Positions 18,774-27,466 of a stretch of DNA of 64,000 nt are shown one piece after another. The position numbers and the translations under genes were made by a program. This DNA is from Leptolyngbya sp. Heron Island J. Lineage in GTDB: Bacteria; Cyanobacteriota; Cyanobacteriia; Phormidesmidales; Phormidesmidaceae. Location: positions 163,091 to 227,090 of the forward strand of contig NZ_AWNH01000014.1 of the NCBI RefSeq assembly GCF_000482245.1, read 5' to 3'. How positions within the stretch are numbered: position 1 is the first letter of the stretch; every line of letters starts with the position of its first letter. The notes below the pieces were generated by a model. That model was not told the origin of the DNA. It saw only the letters and a list, made by a program, of their open reading frames with translations, and did no database searches.

Positions 18774-19157
18774 CTAAACGTCGCTTCTAGACCTCAATAC
18801 TCCTGGATGAGAAGGCAGCTCAATATCTGATGGATCCTCAGCAAGGACACGAATGGCTTGATCACAGAAGTGCTTTACGAATTCTTGGGCTTTAGCGAGG
18901 GTATTTGGATATCTGACCTTCTCCCAGATATATCCATGCAGATTGTGTATTTCCTGATAATAGAAACCGTGCTTGGCAAGATAGATAACGACATCCCACA
19001 GCGCTTGGTTTGTTTTTTTAGGTGGATGAAATTTAACACCCATCTGGTAAGCAGTATGACCACAGTGAGGACACACCCTGATAAATCCTGGAAACTTACC
19101 AGGACGTTTAAAAGTAGTTTGGCAGTCAAAACAAACGAAAGGGGCGACACCGTGCAT
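18774..19157 (-). CDS. Zinc-ribbon hypothetical protein, 127 aa
   Basis: I start this at ATG 19157 because a perfect Shine-Dalgarno (AAAGGAGGT) lies just upstream. An earlier start at 19193 would ignore it. The N-terminus has a four-cysteine zinc ribbon: CFDC, then CPHCGH about 20 residues later. The remainder is helical and basic (FHPPKKTNQALWDVVIYLAKH, then IWEKVRYPNTLAKAQEFVKH). The plan suggests a nucleic-acid-binding protein, but the function is unknown. Such a strong ribosome site is unusual for this genome stretch and implies good translation. Confidence 0.6.
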   Translation of the reverse strand: MHGVAPFVCFDCQTTFKRPGKFPGFIRVCPHCGHTAYQMGVKFHPPKKTNQALWDVVIYLAKHGFYYQEIHNLHGYIWEKVRYPNTLAKAQEFVKHFCDQAIRVLAEDPSDIELPSHPGVLRSRSDV

Positions 19158-19358
19158 AAAAATACCTCCTTTGCTATTTGTAATGTTTGACACCCTTACA
19201 TTCCCATTATGACCCGCTCATCTGGTTCAAATGATGACAGATTAATAACTTATCAACCCATTTCTTGAAGCTAGCCTTCTCCGGCATTGGATGATGGTCA
19301 AGGAAGGGAGTCAAATATCCTGATGGTTTAAAATTGATGGATAGTTTTGTCTACTCAC

Positions 19359-19862
19359 TTATAAGTTTTGTGAGGTAACCAAGGCCGCACATCTACAAGC
19401 CAACGCCGCCCTATTTTCTATACTCAGCTTTGAATAGATTCGTCGCAGATGTGATGAAACAGTCCATGAACTAATACCGAGCTTTTTAGCAATTAGTTTA
19501 TTTGAACAACCTGAGGCTACCAAAATAGCAATTTCAAGTTCCCGCCCCGTTAGAACATGAAGCATATCTCCTTGATGGGTGATTTTACTGGACACAGGGG
19601 CAGAGATATCTTTTCCTAGGACCACCATAAAATCTTGCCCATCTATAGTGATTTTCCCAACCACCTTATTAGTAGGTTCAGATAAAAGCCCTGTTATGCT
19701 TGAGCCTTCTGTTTTGTTTAACACCTGTTTAAGATCATTGTAAGAAACAATATAAAGAGACAGTTCAAACAACTTGAAATTGACTAGGGCATTAGTCAGC
19801 AAGTCTGAACCGAACAAACTCAACTTTTCTATCTTGGAGGCTGTAACACTGTTCATGGCCAA
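19359..19862 (-). CDS. LuxR-family transcriptional regulator
   Basis: The protein has 167 residues with a C-terminal GerE/LuxR helix-turn-helix: LTGRELEIAILVASGCSNKL, then AKKLGISSWTVSSHLRRIYS and ENRAAL. The N-terminal ~95 residues show no known sensor motif and no phosphoacceptor pattern, so it is not a classical response regulator. It could bind a small ligand or act like the short cyanobacterial regulators of the PedR type. It lies about 1.6 kb from the start of the injection-system locus, transcribed away from it, so a regulatory link is possible but unproven. Confidence 0.85.
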   Translation of the reverse strand: MAMNSVTASKIEKLSLFGSDLLTNALVNFKLFELSLYIVSYNDLKQVLNKTEGSSITGLLSEPTNKVVGKITIDGQDFMVVLGKDISAPVSSKITHQGDMLHVLTGRELEIAILVASGCSNKLIAKKLGISSWTVSSHLRRIYSKLSIENRAALACRCAALVTSQNL

Positions 19863-20329
19863 TCTTAGTTAAAGTTCTAAAAGTAAGTAGCCTAGAAAAA
19901 AGCAATACAGATCGCACCATGCCCAGTAGCAATGATCACCCAGTAGATTTGACATAATACGTTGCGAATACTCTACCTTGGGTTGCGATCGCTTCATCCC
20001 CTCAGAACAAGATCTTGCTTTGAGCGATGATTGACAATAGTTTTTCCTAGAGAAACTGGCTGTTTTAAAGGCTGAGGCTGAAAAACTTAAAGCTTTTAGC
20101 CATTTATCAATGATTTCGGCTTAGTTACGCCACTAAACCTCATAAAGAAACTGCCAATCAACGGAATCTAGCAAGTAGCTGAACACATAATCAACTTAAT
20201 TGTTAGCATAAAGATTAGGCAATGCAAACCCATAAAAGATCAATGTATCGAGGTGTAACCCTAATGACTGCATGATTTTCCAGCTGTCTTCAACGACAAT
20301 AAAAGATTAAAATAATTAAATGTTCAGTA
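19863..20329. other. 467-base gap without a recognisable gene
   Basis: The stretch is AT-rich and includes one HIP1 palindrome (GCGATCGC, about 19985). Short peptides can be read (for example around 20060-20120) but none has a start, length or likeness that supports a gene. A decayed gene or insertion remnant is possible but not demonstrable by eye. Confidence 0.4.
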
Positions 20330-21163
20330 TTAAATCTTTAACCAGAATACTGATGCCTCTCGCCAAATATCCAGCGTTTCATCCACTGCAGGCCGGATGC
20401 TAACACTCTGTGAGGCAGTTGGATAATTATTATCTATACCCATAGAAATTTGTGTTCGTGTAAGCGGTAGCACCATAAAGATGACGCAAAAATGGATACC
20501 ACACCATTTATATTGAGCCAAATTTGCCAAGGTCAACACCTGACGTAAATTATCCGTCTCAATACTGGCGAATGCATCCTCTAAAACAATACTTCTACAA
20601 GATATATTCAGGCTTTCCAGAAATTTGCAGATTTTAGGGGGGTGTCCATTTAAATACTCATTTTCATCTTGATAGGACAATATAAACGACGTTTGTATCG
20701 TTGCTAATAGTGATATTGCATCGCGACACGCAAAAATCAACGCATTATTATCAGCATGATTATTGCCTATTTCAACATCTAGCGTGCTGGTTAGCCTTTC
20801 CCACTTTTCGACCAACAGATAGTCCCTTTCTGGAAATAGAGAATTTTTAAGACTATCCCCAATCCAAAAAAACTGAAGGCCATTGAGGTCGGATGCGGAT
20901 CGTATTTCTTCCCAGATTTTAAGGGACTGAGTCAAGCCTGCCAAAGAGGTTGTATATCCTCTTCCAAACAGAGGATGGCTAACATTTTGAGGAACTAATT
21001 TTGCTAGATTATTGAGATAGAAATCTGTATCGTTCAGGATATTCCATAGCTCTCTTGAAACCCACAAATTTAAAATGGATGACAATTGGCGAGTGATATC
21101 AGGCCCATACTTTGACAAAGCGAGAATGGGGTCAATCACACAGGAGAGATCGTATTTCGCCAT
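20330..21163 (-). CDS. Hypothetical protein, 277 aa, divergent from the injection-system operon
   Basis: Read from ATG 21163 (MAKYDLSCVIDPIL); a TTG at 21178 would add five residues. The sequence is largely helical with stretches such as SLAGLTQSLKIWEEIRSASD and NLRQVLTLANLAQYKWCGI. It has no signal peptide and no clear membrane span. The fold and family are not recognised. It shares the 340-base upstream region with the CIS operon, on the opposite strand. Its base composition is more AT-rich than the CIS genes, which hints at a different history. Confidence 0.6.
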   Translation of the reverse strand: MAKYDLSCVIDPILALSKYGPDITRQLSSILNLWVSRELWNILNDTDFYLNNLAKLVPQNVSHPLFGRGYTTSLAGLTQSLKIWEEIRSASDLNGLQFFWIGDSLKNSLFPERDYLLVEKWERLTSTLDVEIGNNHADNNALIFACRDAISLLATIQTSFILSYQDENEYLNGHPPKICKFLESLNISCRSIVLEDAFASIETDNLRQVLTLANLAQYKWCGIHFCVIFMVLPLTRTQISMGIDNNYPTASQSVSIRPAVDETLDIWREASVFWLKI

Positions 21164-21178
21164 TCTGAACCGACCCAA

Positions 21179-21503
21179 GCATTATATGTGATCAAGGTTA
21201 TTACCATTGCCCATACACGATATCGTTAATGGTAAAACAATGAAACTACTCGTCTTGGGTAGCATATTTGGACTAACTAAAATGTGCTAAGTATATTGAC
21301 CTAGCAAAGAATAGGGCTTGAAGAAACCTGGGTTTGCAATATACAAATGATTTGGAAATAACAACTTATTCTGCAGACAAGGGAGTGGCCTTAGCTGTTT
21401 GAGCCAATTATCTGGCTGACTGCTGCCATGTCTTGTTGTAGCATCCTTTGGACTCGCCCTTGGGAAATAGAGCTTGAGCAATTAACTTGAGGTAAAGGAG
21501 CAG
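21179..21503. promoter_or_regulatory. Region upstream of the contractile injection-system operon
   Basis: These bases lie between a divergent hypothetical gene and the first CIS gene and must carry the CIS promoter. The ribosome site is clear: AAAGGAG a few bases before ATG 21504. No confident -35/-10 pair could be called by eye. A 64-codon reverse frame here is judged spurious. Confidence 0.5.
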
Positions 21504-22784
21504 ATGCCAAGCCTGATATTGCATCGCATGGATTCAGAATGGATTTCATCGAACCCAGCGCAATTGGTCACTTCCACTGATACGCAACAGTTTGTTGGTG
21601 ACGATGGTATTAGCAATCGTTTGGTTGCTAGCTCCGATGCCTTGGGTAGTCAGATTACATTTACACCGGATGCTCCCATTGATTTAGAAGCATTTGAGGA
21701 AATTCGTTTTTGGATTCGCTCGTCCCGGCAGGCCAATGGCTCCAGTCAACATCCGTTCTATCTAGAATTTGCCTATCAAGACTCGGGTGATGCCCCAGAG
21801 GAAGAGCATCGTTGGTTGGTTCCGGTCAATCGCTCTAATACCTGGGAAGAGCGGCGCATTGGCGTTGAGAACGATCGGCGTAGCGCCGTCACTGGTTTTC
21901 AGCTGCGATGTCTAACCAATTTACCCTTCACTTGCAATATTGATGATCTGCTCACTGTGCGTGAAGATATGCTCCTGGATTTGGAGCAAGCACTATTGCA
22001 GCAGATTGATACCCAGGGAATCCAGCTTATCCGTGACGATATCCCTCTGAGCCAGGCTGCCAGCCCTGGAGATGTCCAACTTGTTTTACCGTTTACGCCT
22101 GATTTTGCGGTTGACAATCGCATTTTGGTACAAGGTGGCAGCGAAGGAGATGAAATCCATACGGTTATCGGAGTCACCCACGATTCTGCTGGAGATAGTA
22201 CGACGTTAGAGCTAGATCCAGAGAGTCCGCTTAGAGGAGTGCTTGCCGCTGATATTGCAACGGTTTCGATTACTGTACCCAGTATTGTTGAAACATCCTC
22301 TGTTGTCACCAGTCCTCCTAGTCCATCGGTTGTATTGACACTGCTGGATGTACAAGAAGATCTAGAAAGGACAGGCTATGCACTTCAGCGAGATAGTTTT
22401 CGGCAGCGAGGCGACCTGACGGTGTGTAGCACACGAGCGGCAGCACGGGCCTATTTGGTGGAGTATCAATTGGTGGTGCTTGCGCCCCAGCGGCAGCAGC
22501 AGTTAGCAATCTATCGTTGGTTGTTGCAACGACTCTCTATTGATATCGGCCTGCCCATTAATGGCAGTAACGCACCGGTTTGGGTGCTGCCTCCCCTGGA
22601 GGCCGATGATAGACAACTCGGCATTTTGACCACGGTACGGGTGCGTATTGGCACTCGTTTGGAAACGGCCCAGCGTCAGGAACAGCCCTGGGCACAGCAG
22701 GTCGGCATCTATACAGCCCAGACTAATGCTCCCTTAGAGCAGGAGGGAATCGTTTTGAACTTTCAAAATCTCTCCACTGGTTAG
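21504..22784 (+). CDS. CIS operon first gene: putative tail terminator/cap protein with N-terminal jelly-roll domain
   Basis: The protein has 426 residues in three parts. The first ~150 resemble a carbohydrate-binding-like jelly roll (FTPDAPIDLEAFEEIRFWIR; NTWEERRIGV; TNLPFTCNIDDLLTV). A middle beta domain (residues ~165-255) has NRILVQGGSEGDEIHTVIGV. The last ~150 contain DVQEDLERTGYALQRDS and LAIYRWLLQRLSIDIGLP, which recall the DUF4255/tail-terminator proteins (Afp16/Pvc16-like) that cap the tube and sheath. Position as first gene before the sheath is normal for such a cap. The assignment rests on position and weak pattern. A tail or effector-adaptor role cannot be excluded. It has a good ribosome site. 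Confidence 0.55.
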   Translation: MPSLILHRMDSEWISSNPAQLVTSTDTQQFVGDDGISNRLVASSDALGSQITFTPDAPIDLEAFEEIRFWIRSSRQANGSSQHPFYLEFAYQDSGDAPEEEHRWLVPVNRSNTWEERRIGVENDRRSAVTGFQLRCLTNLPFTCNIDDLLTVREDMLLDLEQALLQQIDTQGIQLIRDDIPLSQAASPGDVQLVLPFTPDFAVDNRILVQGGSEGDEIHTVIGVTHDSAGDSTTLELDPESPLRGVLAADIATVSITVPSIVETSSVVTSPPSPSVVLTLLDVQEDLERTGYALQRDSFRQRGDLTVCSTRAAARAYLVEYQLVVLAPQRQQQLAIYRWLLQRLSIDIGLPINGSNAPVWVLPPLEADDRQLGILTTVRVRIGTRLETAQRQEQPWAQQVGIYTAQTNAPLEQEGIVLNFQNLSTG

Positions 22785-22837
22785 CGCTGACAGCCGATTG
22801 TTACACAATTCCTCTTTTAGCATGAGATACGAAAATT

Positions 22838-24421
22838 ATGGTTTTAGATGTCGGTATCAATGTTATTGAAGCAAATGGTCGGTCAACTCCCACCATTGAG
22901 GCTGCACCTACATCTGTTGCAGCTTTCCTGGGGGTGACTGAACGGGGAGTGCCTAATCGACCTGTCCGCATTAGTAGCCCAGAACAATTTCGTAACCGTT
23001 TTGGTCGCCATGGGACCAATGGCTATTTGGCGTATGCGATCGCAGGTTTTTTCGGCAACGGCGGACGAGAAGCCCATGTCAATCGAATTGTCGCCAGCAC
23101 CACGACAGCGACCTCGTGGGTGCTCAATGACCGCCAGATCACCCCTGCACCCACGCTCCAGGTGACCGCTGGCTATCGTGGGCAGGTAGACCCAGGTATT
23201 TGGGGCAATCGCCTACGGTTGGATATCCGGGCCGAGACCGACAGCTTCCGACTGATTGTGCGCTATCAGGCCACCCCTAGTGAGTCATTTACCGTTGTCG
23301 AAGACTGGTCTGGTCTGACCATGGAGGTCAACTCGCCCAACTACGCAGTCACGCGTTTAAACAATGCATTTACCGGTTCGAACTACATTGTTCTCACCAA
23401 TCTGAATAGCAGTGCAACGGGTCTGCAACGCCAGCCAGCGGTTGTCTCCAATCTGGCTCCTGGCACCCTGGCGACTGAGACTGTCCCCAGCGCTAATGAC
23501 TATATTGGAGATTCGACGACCGGATTCCACGGGTTTGACACGGTTCAGGTACAGCTGCTGGCCATCCCTGATGCCCATACTCTGGTGGATGGGTTAGGGG
23601 CAGATGCAGGTCGAGAAACCGTCGTCCAAAGTGCCCTCGACTACTGTGCCCAGCGTGGCGATCTAATGTTTGTCGGTACGGTGCCCCACCGTCAGCCCAA
23701 TGAACTGGAAAGCAATTATCTCTCTCGTATCCAAACCTATTCCAGCCAGTTTCAAAGTAGCAAAGTCTATGGAGCCCTCTATGGTCCCTGGATCGAAGTC
23801 AATGACCCCGTTGGCAATGGCCCAGCCCCAACTCGATACAGCCCTGCCGACGGTCACATTATGGGCATTTATGCTCGCACAGAACGAGAGCGTGGTATCT
23901 GGAAAGCACCGGCTGGCCTCGCAGCACAAGTACGAGGCGGGTTGTCTGTTGCAGCAGAGTTTACCGATCGTCAGCATACCAGCCTGGTGCGTGACGGTTT
24001 AGTCAACAGCATTCGCTTTACCGCCGGAAGCGGGATTACGCTCACCGCTTCCCGCACATTGAGTACCGATACTCGCTGGTGGTTTGTGAACGTCCGATTG
24101 TTGTTTAACTTTGTCAAAACCTCTCTCAGAGATGGATTACATTTTGTTCGTCAGGAACCCCACACTGCTGACCTGCGGCGCAATGTGCAGTTAAACGTAG
24201 TGAGACCCTTTTTGCTGGGACTTTGGCGTCAGGGAGCCTTCGGTAGCGAGGATCCGGATACTGTTTTTAGCATTAAGTGTGACGCTGAAAACAATCCTCC
24301 CACAGAGGTCAACCTGGGAAATTTTCGCATAGAAGTCTACTTTTATGCTGCTCGCCCCGTAGAAACTATTCGCCTGATCGTCGGGCAACAGCCGAGCGGT
24401 GCATCCGCAAATGAACTATAA
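22838..24421 (+). CDS. Contractile sheath protein, short paralogue (Cis2-type)
   Basis: This 527-residue protein is a phage-tail-sheath/FI-like protein. The N-terminus (LDVGINVIEANGRSTPTIEA; SVAAFLGVTERGVPNRPV) forms the inter-subunit strand that links sheath rings. The C-terminal core has GIWKAPAGLAA, ASRTLSTDTRWWFVNVR, FNFVKTSLRDGLHFVRQEP and LLGLWRQGAFGS. The sheath contracts to drive the inner tube through a membrane. It is followed, 26 bases on, by a longer paralogue. It lacks the two insertion modules of that paralogue, having instead a compact middle domain around residues 105-235. Confidence 0.93.
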   Translation: MVLDVGINVIEANGRSTPTIEAAPTSVAAFLGVTERGVPNRPVRISSPEQFRNRFGRHGTNGYLAYAIAGFFGNGGREAHVNRIVASTTTATSWVLNDRQITPAPTLQVTAGYRGQVDPGIWGNRLRLDIRAETDSFRLIVRYQATPSESFTVVEDWSGLTMEVNSPNYAVTRLNNAFTGSNYIVLTNLNSSATGLQRQPAVVSNLAPGTLATETVPSANDYIGDSTTGFHGFDTVQVQLLAIPDAHTLVDGLGADAGRETVVQSALDYCAQRGDLMFVGTVPHRQPNELESNYLSRIQTYSSQFQSSKVYGALYGPWIEVNDPVGNGPAPTRYSPADGHIMGIYARTERERGIWKAPAGLAAQVRGGLSVAAEFTDRQHTSLVRDGLVNSIRFTAGSGITLTASRTLSTDTRWWFVNVRLLFNFVKTSLRDGLHFVRQEPHTADLRRNVQLNVVRPFLLGLWRQGAFGSEDPDTVFSIKCDAENNPPTEVNLGNFRIEVYFYAARPVETIRLIVGQQPSGASANEL

Positions 24422-24447
24422 GGAGAAACACTCAAGGAGAAACTCTT
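24422..24447 (+). promoter_or_regulatory. Tandem duplicated ribosome-binding site before the long sheath gene
   Basis: The short gap holds two copies of AAGGAGAAAC (AAGGAGAAACACTC, then AAGGAGAAACTCTT) directly before ATG 24448. The second copy is well spaced for initiation. Doubling of the site suggests very high translation of this sheath gene, as needed for a protein present in hundreds of copies per particle. Confidence 0.6.
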
Positions 24448-26844
24448 ATGGCCTTTAACCTTGGGGTTAATGTTGTTGAAGTGGATGGTCGTGCCGCCCC
24501 TACCATTGTCGCTGCCCAAACATCAGTAGCCGGTTTTCTAATCCGCAGTCAGCGGGGTGTACCGAATGTTCCGGTTGCTCTCAAGGGGTTTACAGACTAC
24601 GCTAACTTTTTTGGCGGCTACGCCACTGGTTCTGACAATCAGCCTCTTTATGGAGCCCACACGATTCGCGGCTTTTTTGATAGTGGTGGCACTGATGCTT
24701 ACGCGGTGAGAATTGTCGGTAGCGGGCACCGACCAGCGAATGCAATTCTCAATGATCGCTTAGGCACAGCCACCCTTGATGTTCAGGCTGGCATGCGCGG
24801 TCAGCTGGATCCGGGGGGGTGGGGAGATGCCCTGTCGGTAAGTATTGTTGATAATTCGCGAGGTACAGCAGCTATCCCTGCCCAAATTAGGGGTACTACA
24901 GCGGAACCGTTTGCTCTGGCCGATGGCCAGAGTCTGCAGGTAATTGTCAACGGTGAGAGTCCACCAATTACCATCACGTTTGCAGAGACGGATTTTATCA
25001 ACATTGCCTCGGCTTCAGCCGCCGAAGTTGTGGCTGCGATTAGTCGTCAAACTACAGCCCTCCGAGTGGGAATTACCCCCGAGCTGGAGCTGATGTTAGC
25101 GAGCGCAGTGGCTGGATCGACCTCTCACCTGTCCGTGGCTGGTGATGCGGCAGCGGCCCTGGGGTTTGGCGGTGCTCCCAGTACCAGCGAGGGGGCCTTA
25201 GTGGGCACCACTACCCTGGCGACTCTACAAAATACGGCTGGTTTTTTGCCGGGGTCGGCGGTGCGTCTGGAAACACGGGGACATGTGATCGCCCCTAACA
25301 CAGCGGCGGCCAGTGGCCTGGTGGATACAGGCATAGAGGTTAGCGTTGATGGTGGGTCCGCCAACGTGATTACCTTTACAGCCAGTGACTTTTTAGATGC
25401 TGCCAACATTATGCCAACAGAGATTGTTGCGGCAATCAACCGACAGGCTCAGGGATTCACAGCGGCCCTCGATCACACACAGCAGCTAGTGTTGCTTGCC
25501 AATAGCTACGGGGCTGGTTCCAGTATTGAGATCGCACCCCCGCCCGTGTCTCCCCCCGATGCTACCGTTCTGTTGGGATTTGATACCGTTACCAGTCCAG
25601 CTGTTGCCGGGCAACGAGACTATCGGGCCTTAAATATGGTGTCTGAAGTCTATAAATTTGTTACCTGGTCCCCGGCGTTGGGTCTACCCGCCAACTTTGC
25701 CCGGATTCAATCGGTAGAGTTTGACGTGATTGTCAGCCAGAACGGTGTAGAGGTTGAACGGTTTGAAGCCCTGAGTATGCAGCCCACCCTGGACTACGCG
25801 ATTGAGGCAGTGGTGAACAATGGTATCAGCGGCTCTCGCTATATCACCGTCACCAATCAGAACAGTGGTTCTGGAGTCGGACAGACAGCACCGGCTCAGG
25901 GAGTATTTGAGTTGGGAGCAACCCCTGCCACAGCGGGCAGCGATGGTGGCGCACCAGTAGATACTGACTACACAGGTGACCCAGCCTTGCGCACAGGACT
26001 TTATGCCTTCGATATGGCCTCAATACAGCTGTTGGCCTGCCCTGAGGCCCAGTCTGCTGGAGTGGTCATTGCGAGTTTGGCCTACTGTGAACGACGTGGA
26101 GACGCGATGTTTGTCGGTACAGCACCTAGCGGCTATGACCTGGAGGGGATTAAGACCTACGCCAGTGAGCTGCGTGCTAGCAAAGTCTACGGGGCGCTTT
26201 ACGCTCCTTGGATTCAGGTGGCTAACCCAACTGACACCACGGGGGCAAATCCTCGTTTAGAGATCCCCCCCGATGGTCATGTCTTGGGGACCTATGCCCG
26301 GATTGCCAGAAGTCGTGGGGTTTGGAAAGCCCCCGCAGGGGATGAAGCCCAGCTCAGCAATGTGCTGGGAGTGGAGTTTGACATGAGTGATGTGGACCAT
26401 ACCGATCTGGTGAAGAACGGTGGGGTTAACGGGATTCGCGCGATTCCTCGTAGAGGTATTGTGCTGGATGCATCGCGCACCTTGAGTACCGACACCCGCT
26501 GGCTGTATGTGGGCACGCGACGGCTGTTTAACTTTGTTAAAACATCGCTGAAAGATGGTCTCCGCTGGGTGCTTCAAGAACCCAATAGTCAAACCCTGTG
26601 GAACCGGATTAACTATAACGTGATCACCCCATTCCTTACGGGCTTGTGGCGTCAGGGCGCGTTTGGATCCGATCCGCTGGAGCAGGTAGTGACCATAAAA
26701 ATCGATGCTGAGAACAATCCGCCGGATCAGGTCACTCAAGGCAATCTAACGGTGGAAGTGTATTTCTATCCGGTGCGTCCGGCTGAAACCATTATTTTGG
26801 TGGTTGGCCAACAGGAAAGCGGTGCGATCGCAACAGAAAACTAG
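24448..26844 (+). CDS. Contractile sheath protein, long paralogue with two insertion modules
   Basis: The 798 residues share the start (NLGVNVVEVDGRAAPTIVAA) and end (FNFVKTSLKDGLRWVLQEP; GLWRQGAFGS) of the neighbouring sheath. The middle is expanded by about 250 residues. Two related ~90-residue modules occupy residues ~150-242 and ~283-380, each with a DGxxxxV beta start, TF.ETDF/TF.ASDF, EVVAAIxRQ and a C-terminal LGF. These should form decorations on the sheath outside, away from the tube. Similar modules recur in the 1075-aa baseplate protein. In other systems the larger sheath often makes a special ring or the main sheath. Which applies here is unknown. Confidence 0.92.
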   Translation: MAFNLGVNVVEVDGRAAPTIVAAQTSVAGFLIRSQRGVPNVPVALKGFTDYANFFGGYATGSDNQPLYGAHTIRGFFDSGGTDAYAVRIVGSGHRPANAILNDRLGTATLDVQAGMRGQLDPGGWGDALSVSIVDNSRGTAAIPAQIRGTTAEPFALADGQSLQVIVNGESPPITITFAETDFINIASASAAEVVAAISRQTTALRVGITPELELMLASAVAGSTSHLSVAGDAAAALGFGGAPSTSEGALVGTTTLATLQNTAGFLPGSAVRLETRGHVIAPNTAAASGLVDTGIEVSVDGGSANVITFTASDFLDAANIMPTEIVAAINRQAQGFTAALDHTQQLVLLANSYGAGSSIEIAPPPVSPPDATVLLGFDTVTSPAVAGQRDYRALNMVSEVYKFVTWSPALGLPANFARIQSVEFDVIVSQNGVEVERFEALSMQPTLDYAIEAVVNNGISGSRYITVTNQNSGSGVGQTAPAQGVFELGATPATAGSDGGAPVDTDYTGDPALRTGLYAFDMASIQLLACPEAQSAGVVIASLAYCERRGDAMFVGTAPSGYDLEGIKTYASELRASKVYGALYAPWIQVANPTDTTGANPRLEIPPDGHVLGTYARIARSRGVWKAPAGDEAQLSNVLGVEFDMSDVDHTDLVKNGGVNGIRAIPRRGIVLDASRTLSTDTRWLYVGTRRLFNFVKTSLKDGLRWVLQEPNSQTLWNRINYNVITPFLTGLWRQGAFGSDPLEQVVTIKIDAENNPPDQVTQGNLTVEVYFYPVRPAETIILVVGQQESGAIATEN

Positions 26845-26937
26845 CCCCATCTATTCTCTGTCTTTAGAAAAGACACACTTGACTAGATGTGGGTGCAGGC
26901 AGTCACTCAATTTTTGCAACATTATTGGAGAGTAACA

Positions 26938-27405
26938 ATGGCAGAACTTACCTTTAGCGAATCCTGGCGCACCCATGGGTTTCGTTTGGAGATTGAAGGC
27001 ATTCCCTCAGTGCCCATCACCAAAGTGACTGGTCTCAATGAAGGCATGACCGAAACCATTGAACAAGCAGATGGCGGCGACACCATTGTTCGTAAAATCA
27101 CCAGTGGCATCGTTAAGTTTGATCCCCTGGTGATTGAGCGCAATATGGATGGCAGCCCCAACGATCAGATTTTTCAGGACTGGTTTAATGAAATGTTTCA
27201 GCTCAACGGAGCTAGCGGCGGCTCTTCGGTGCGCCGCAACGGAGCCGTCGTCAAAATGGAAAACGGACAAGAGGTGATGCGATTTGCTTTCTTTGAAGGC
27301 TGGGTCAAAAAATCCAGCTTTTCTGATTTAGAAGCCGCCTCCGCCAACCTGTTTAAGCAAATCATTGAAATTGAACACAACGGTTTGGAGCGCATTACCG
27401 CATAG
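26938..27405 (+). CDS. Inner tube protein (gp19/Hcp-like, Cis1-type)
   Basis: The protein is 155 residues from ATG 26938, which has GGAG about eight bases upstream; an earlier TTG/GTG reading gives an unlikely N-terminus. It matches tail-tube proteins of the T4 gp19/DUF type: FSESWRTHGFRLEIEGIPSV, ITKVTGLNEGMTETIEQADG and RFAFFEGWVKKSSFSDLEAA. Stacked hexamers form the rigid tube enclosed by the sheath. It follows the sheath genes as in most CIS loci. Only one tube gene of this class is present. Confidence 0.92.
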   Translation: MAELTFSESWRTHGFRLEIEGIPSVPITKVTGLNEGMTETIEQADGGDTIVRKITSGIVKFDPLVIERNMDGSPNDQIFQDWFNEMFQLNGASGGSSVRRNGAVVKMENGQEVMRFAFFEGWVKKSSFSDLEAASANLFKQIIEIEHNGLERITA

Positions 27406-27466
27406 TCTGCCCGCTCTGGTTGACAAGCCTATGCATCACTCGATTTAACTGCAAAGGAGACTATCA

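Noticed and set aside
20040-20130. Possible insertion-sequence remnant (LKAEAEKLKA-like peptide)
   Set aside because: Only about 20 codons with a coiled-coil look; no terminal repeats, no transposase core and no frame continuity.
21287-21481. Reverse 64-codon frame just upstream of the CIS operon
   Set aside because: Starts one codon run inside the promoter region, has no ribosome site and no protein-like pattern; it overlaps the necessary CIS leader.
26257-26739. Reverse 160-codon frame inside the long sheath gene
   Set aside because: Lies wholly antisense to a conserved sheath core; its codons mirror the constrained sheath sequence and no family is seen.
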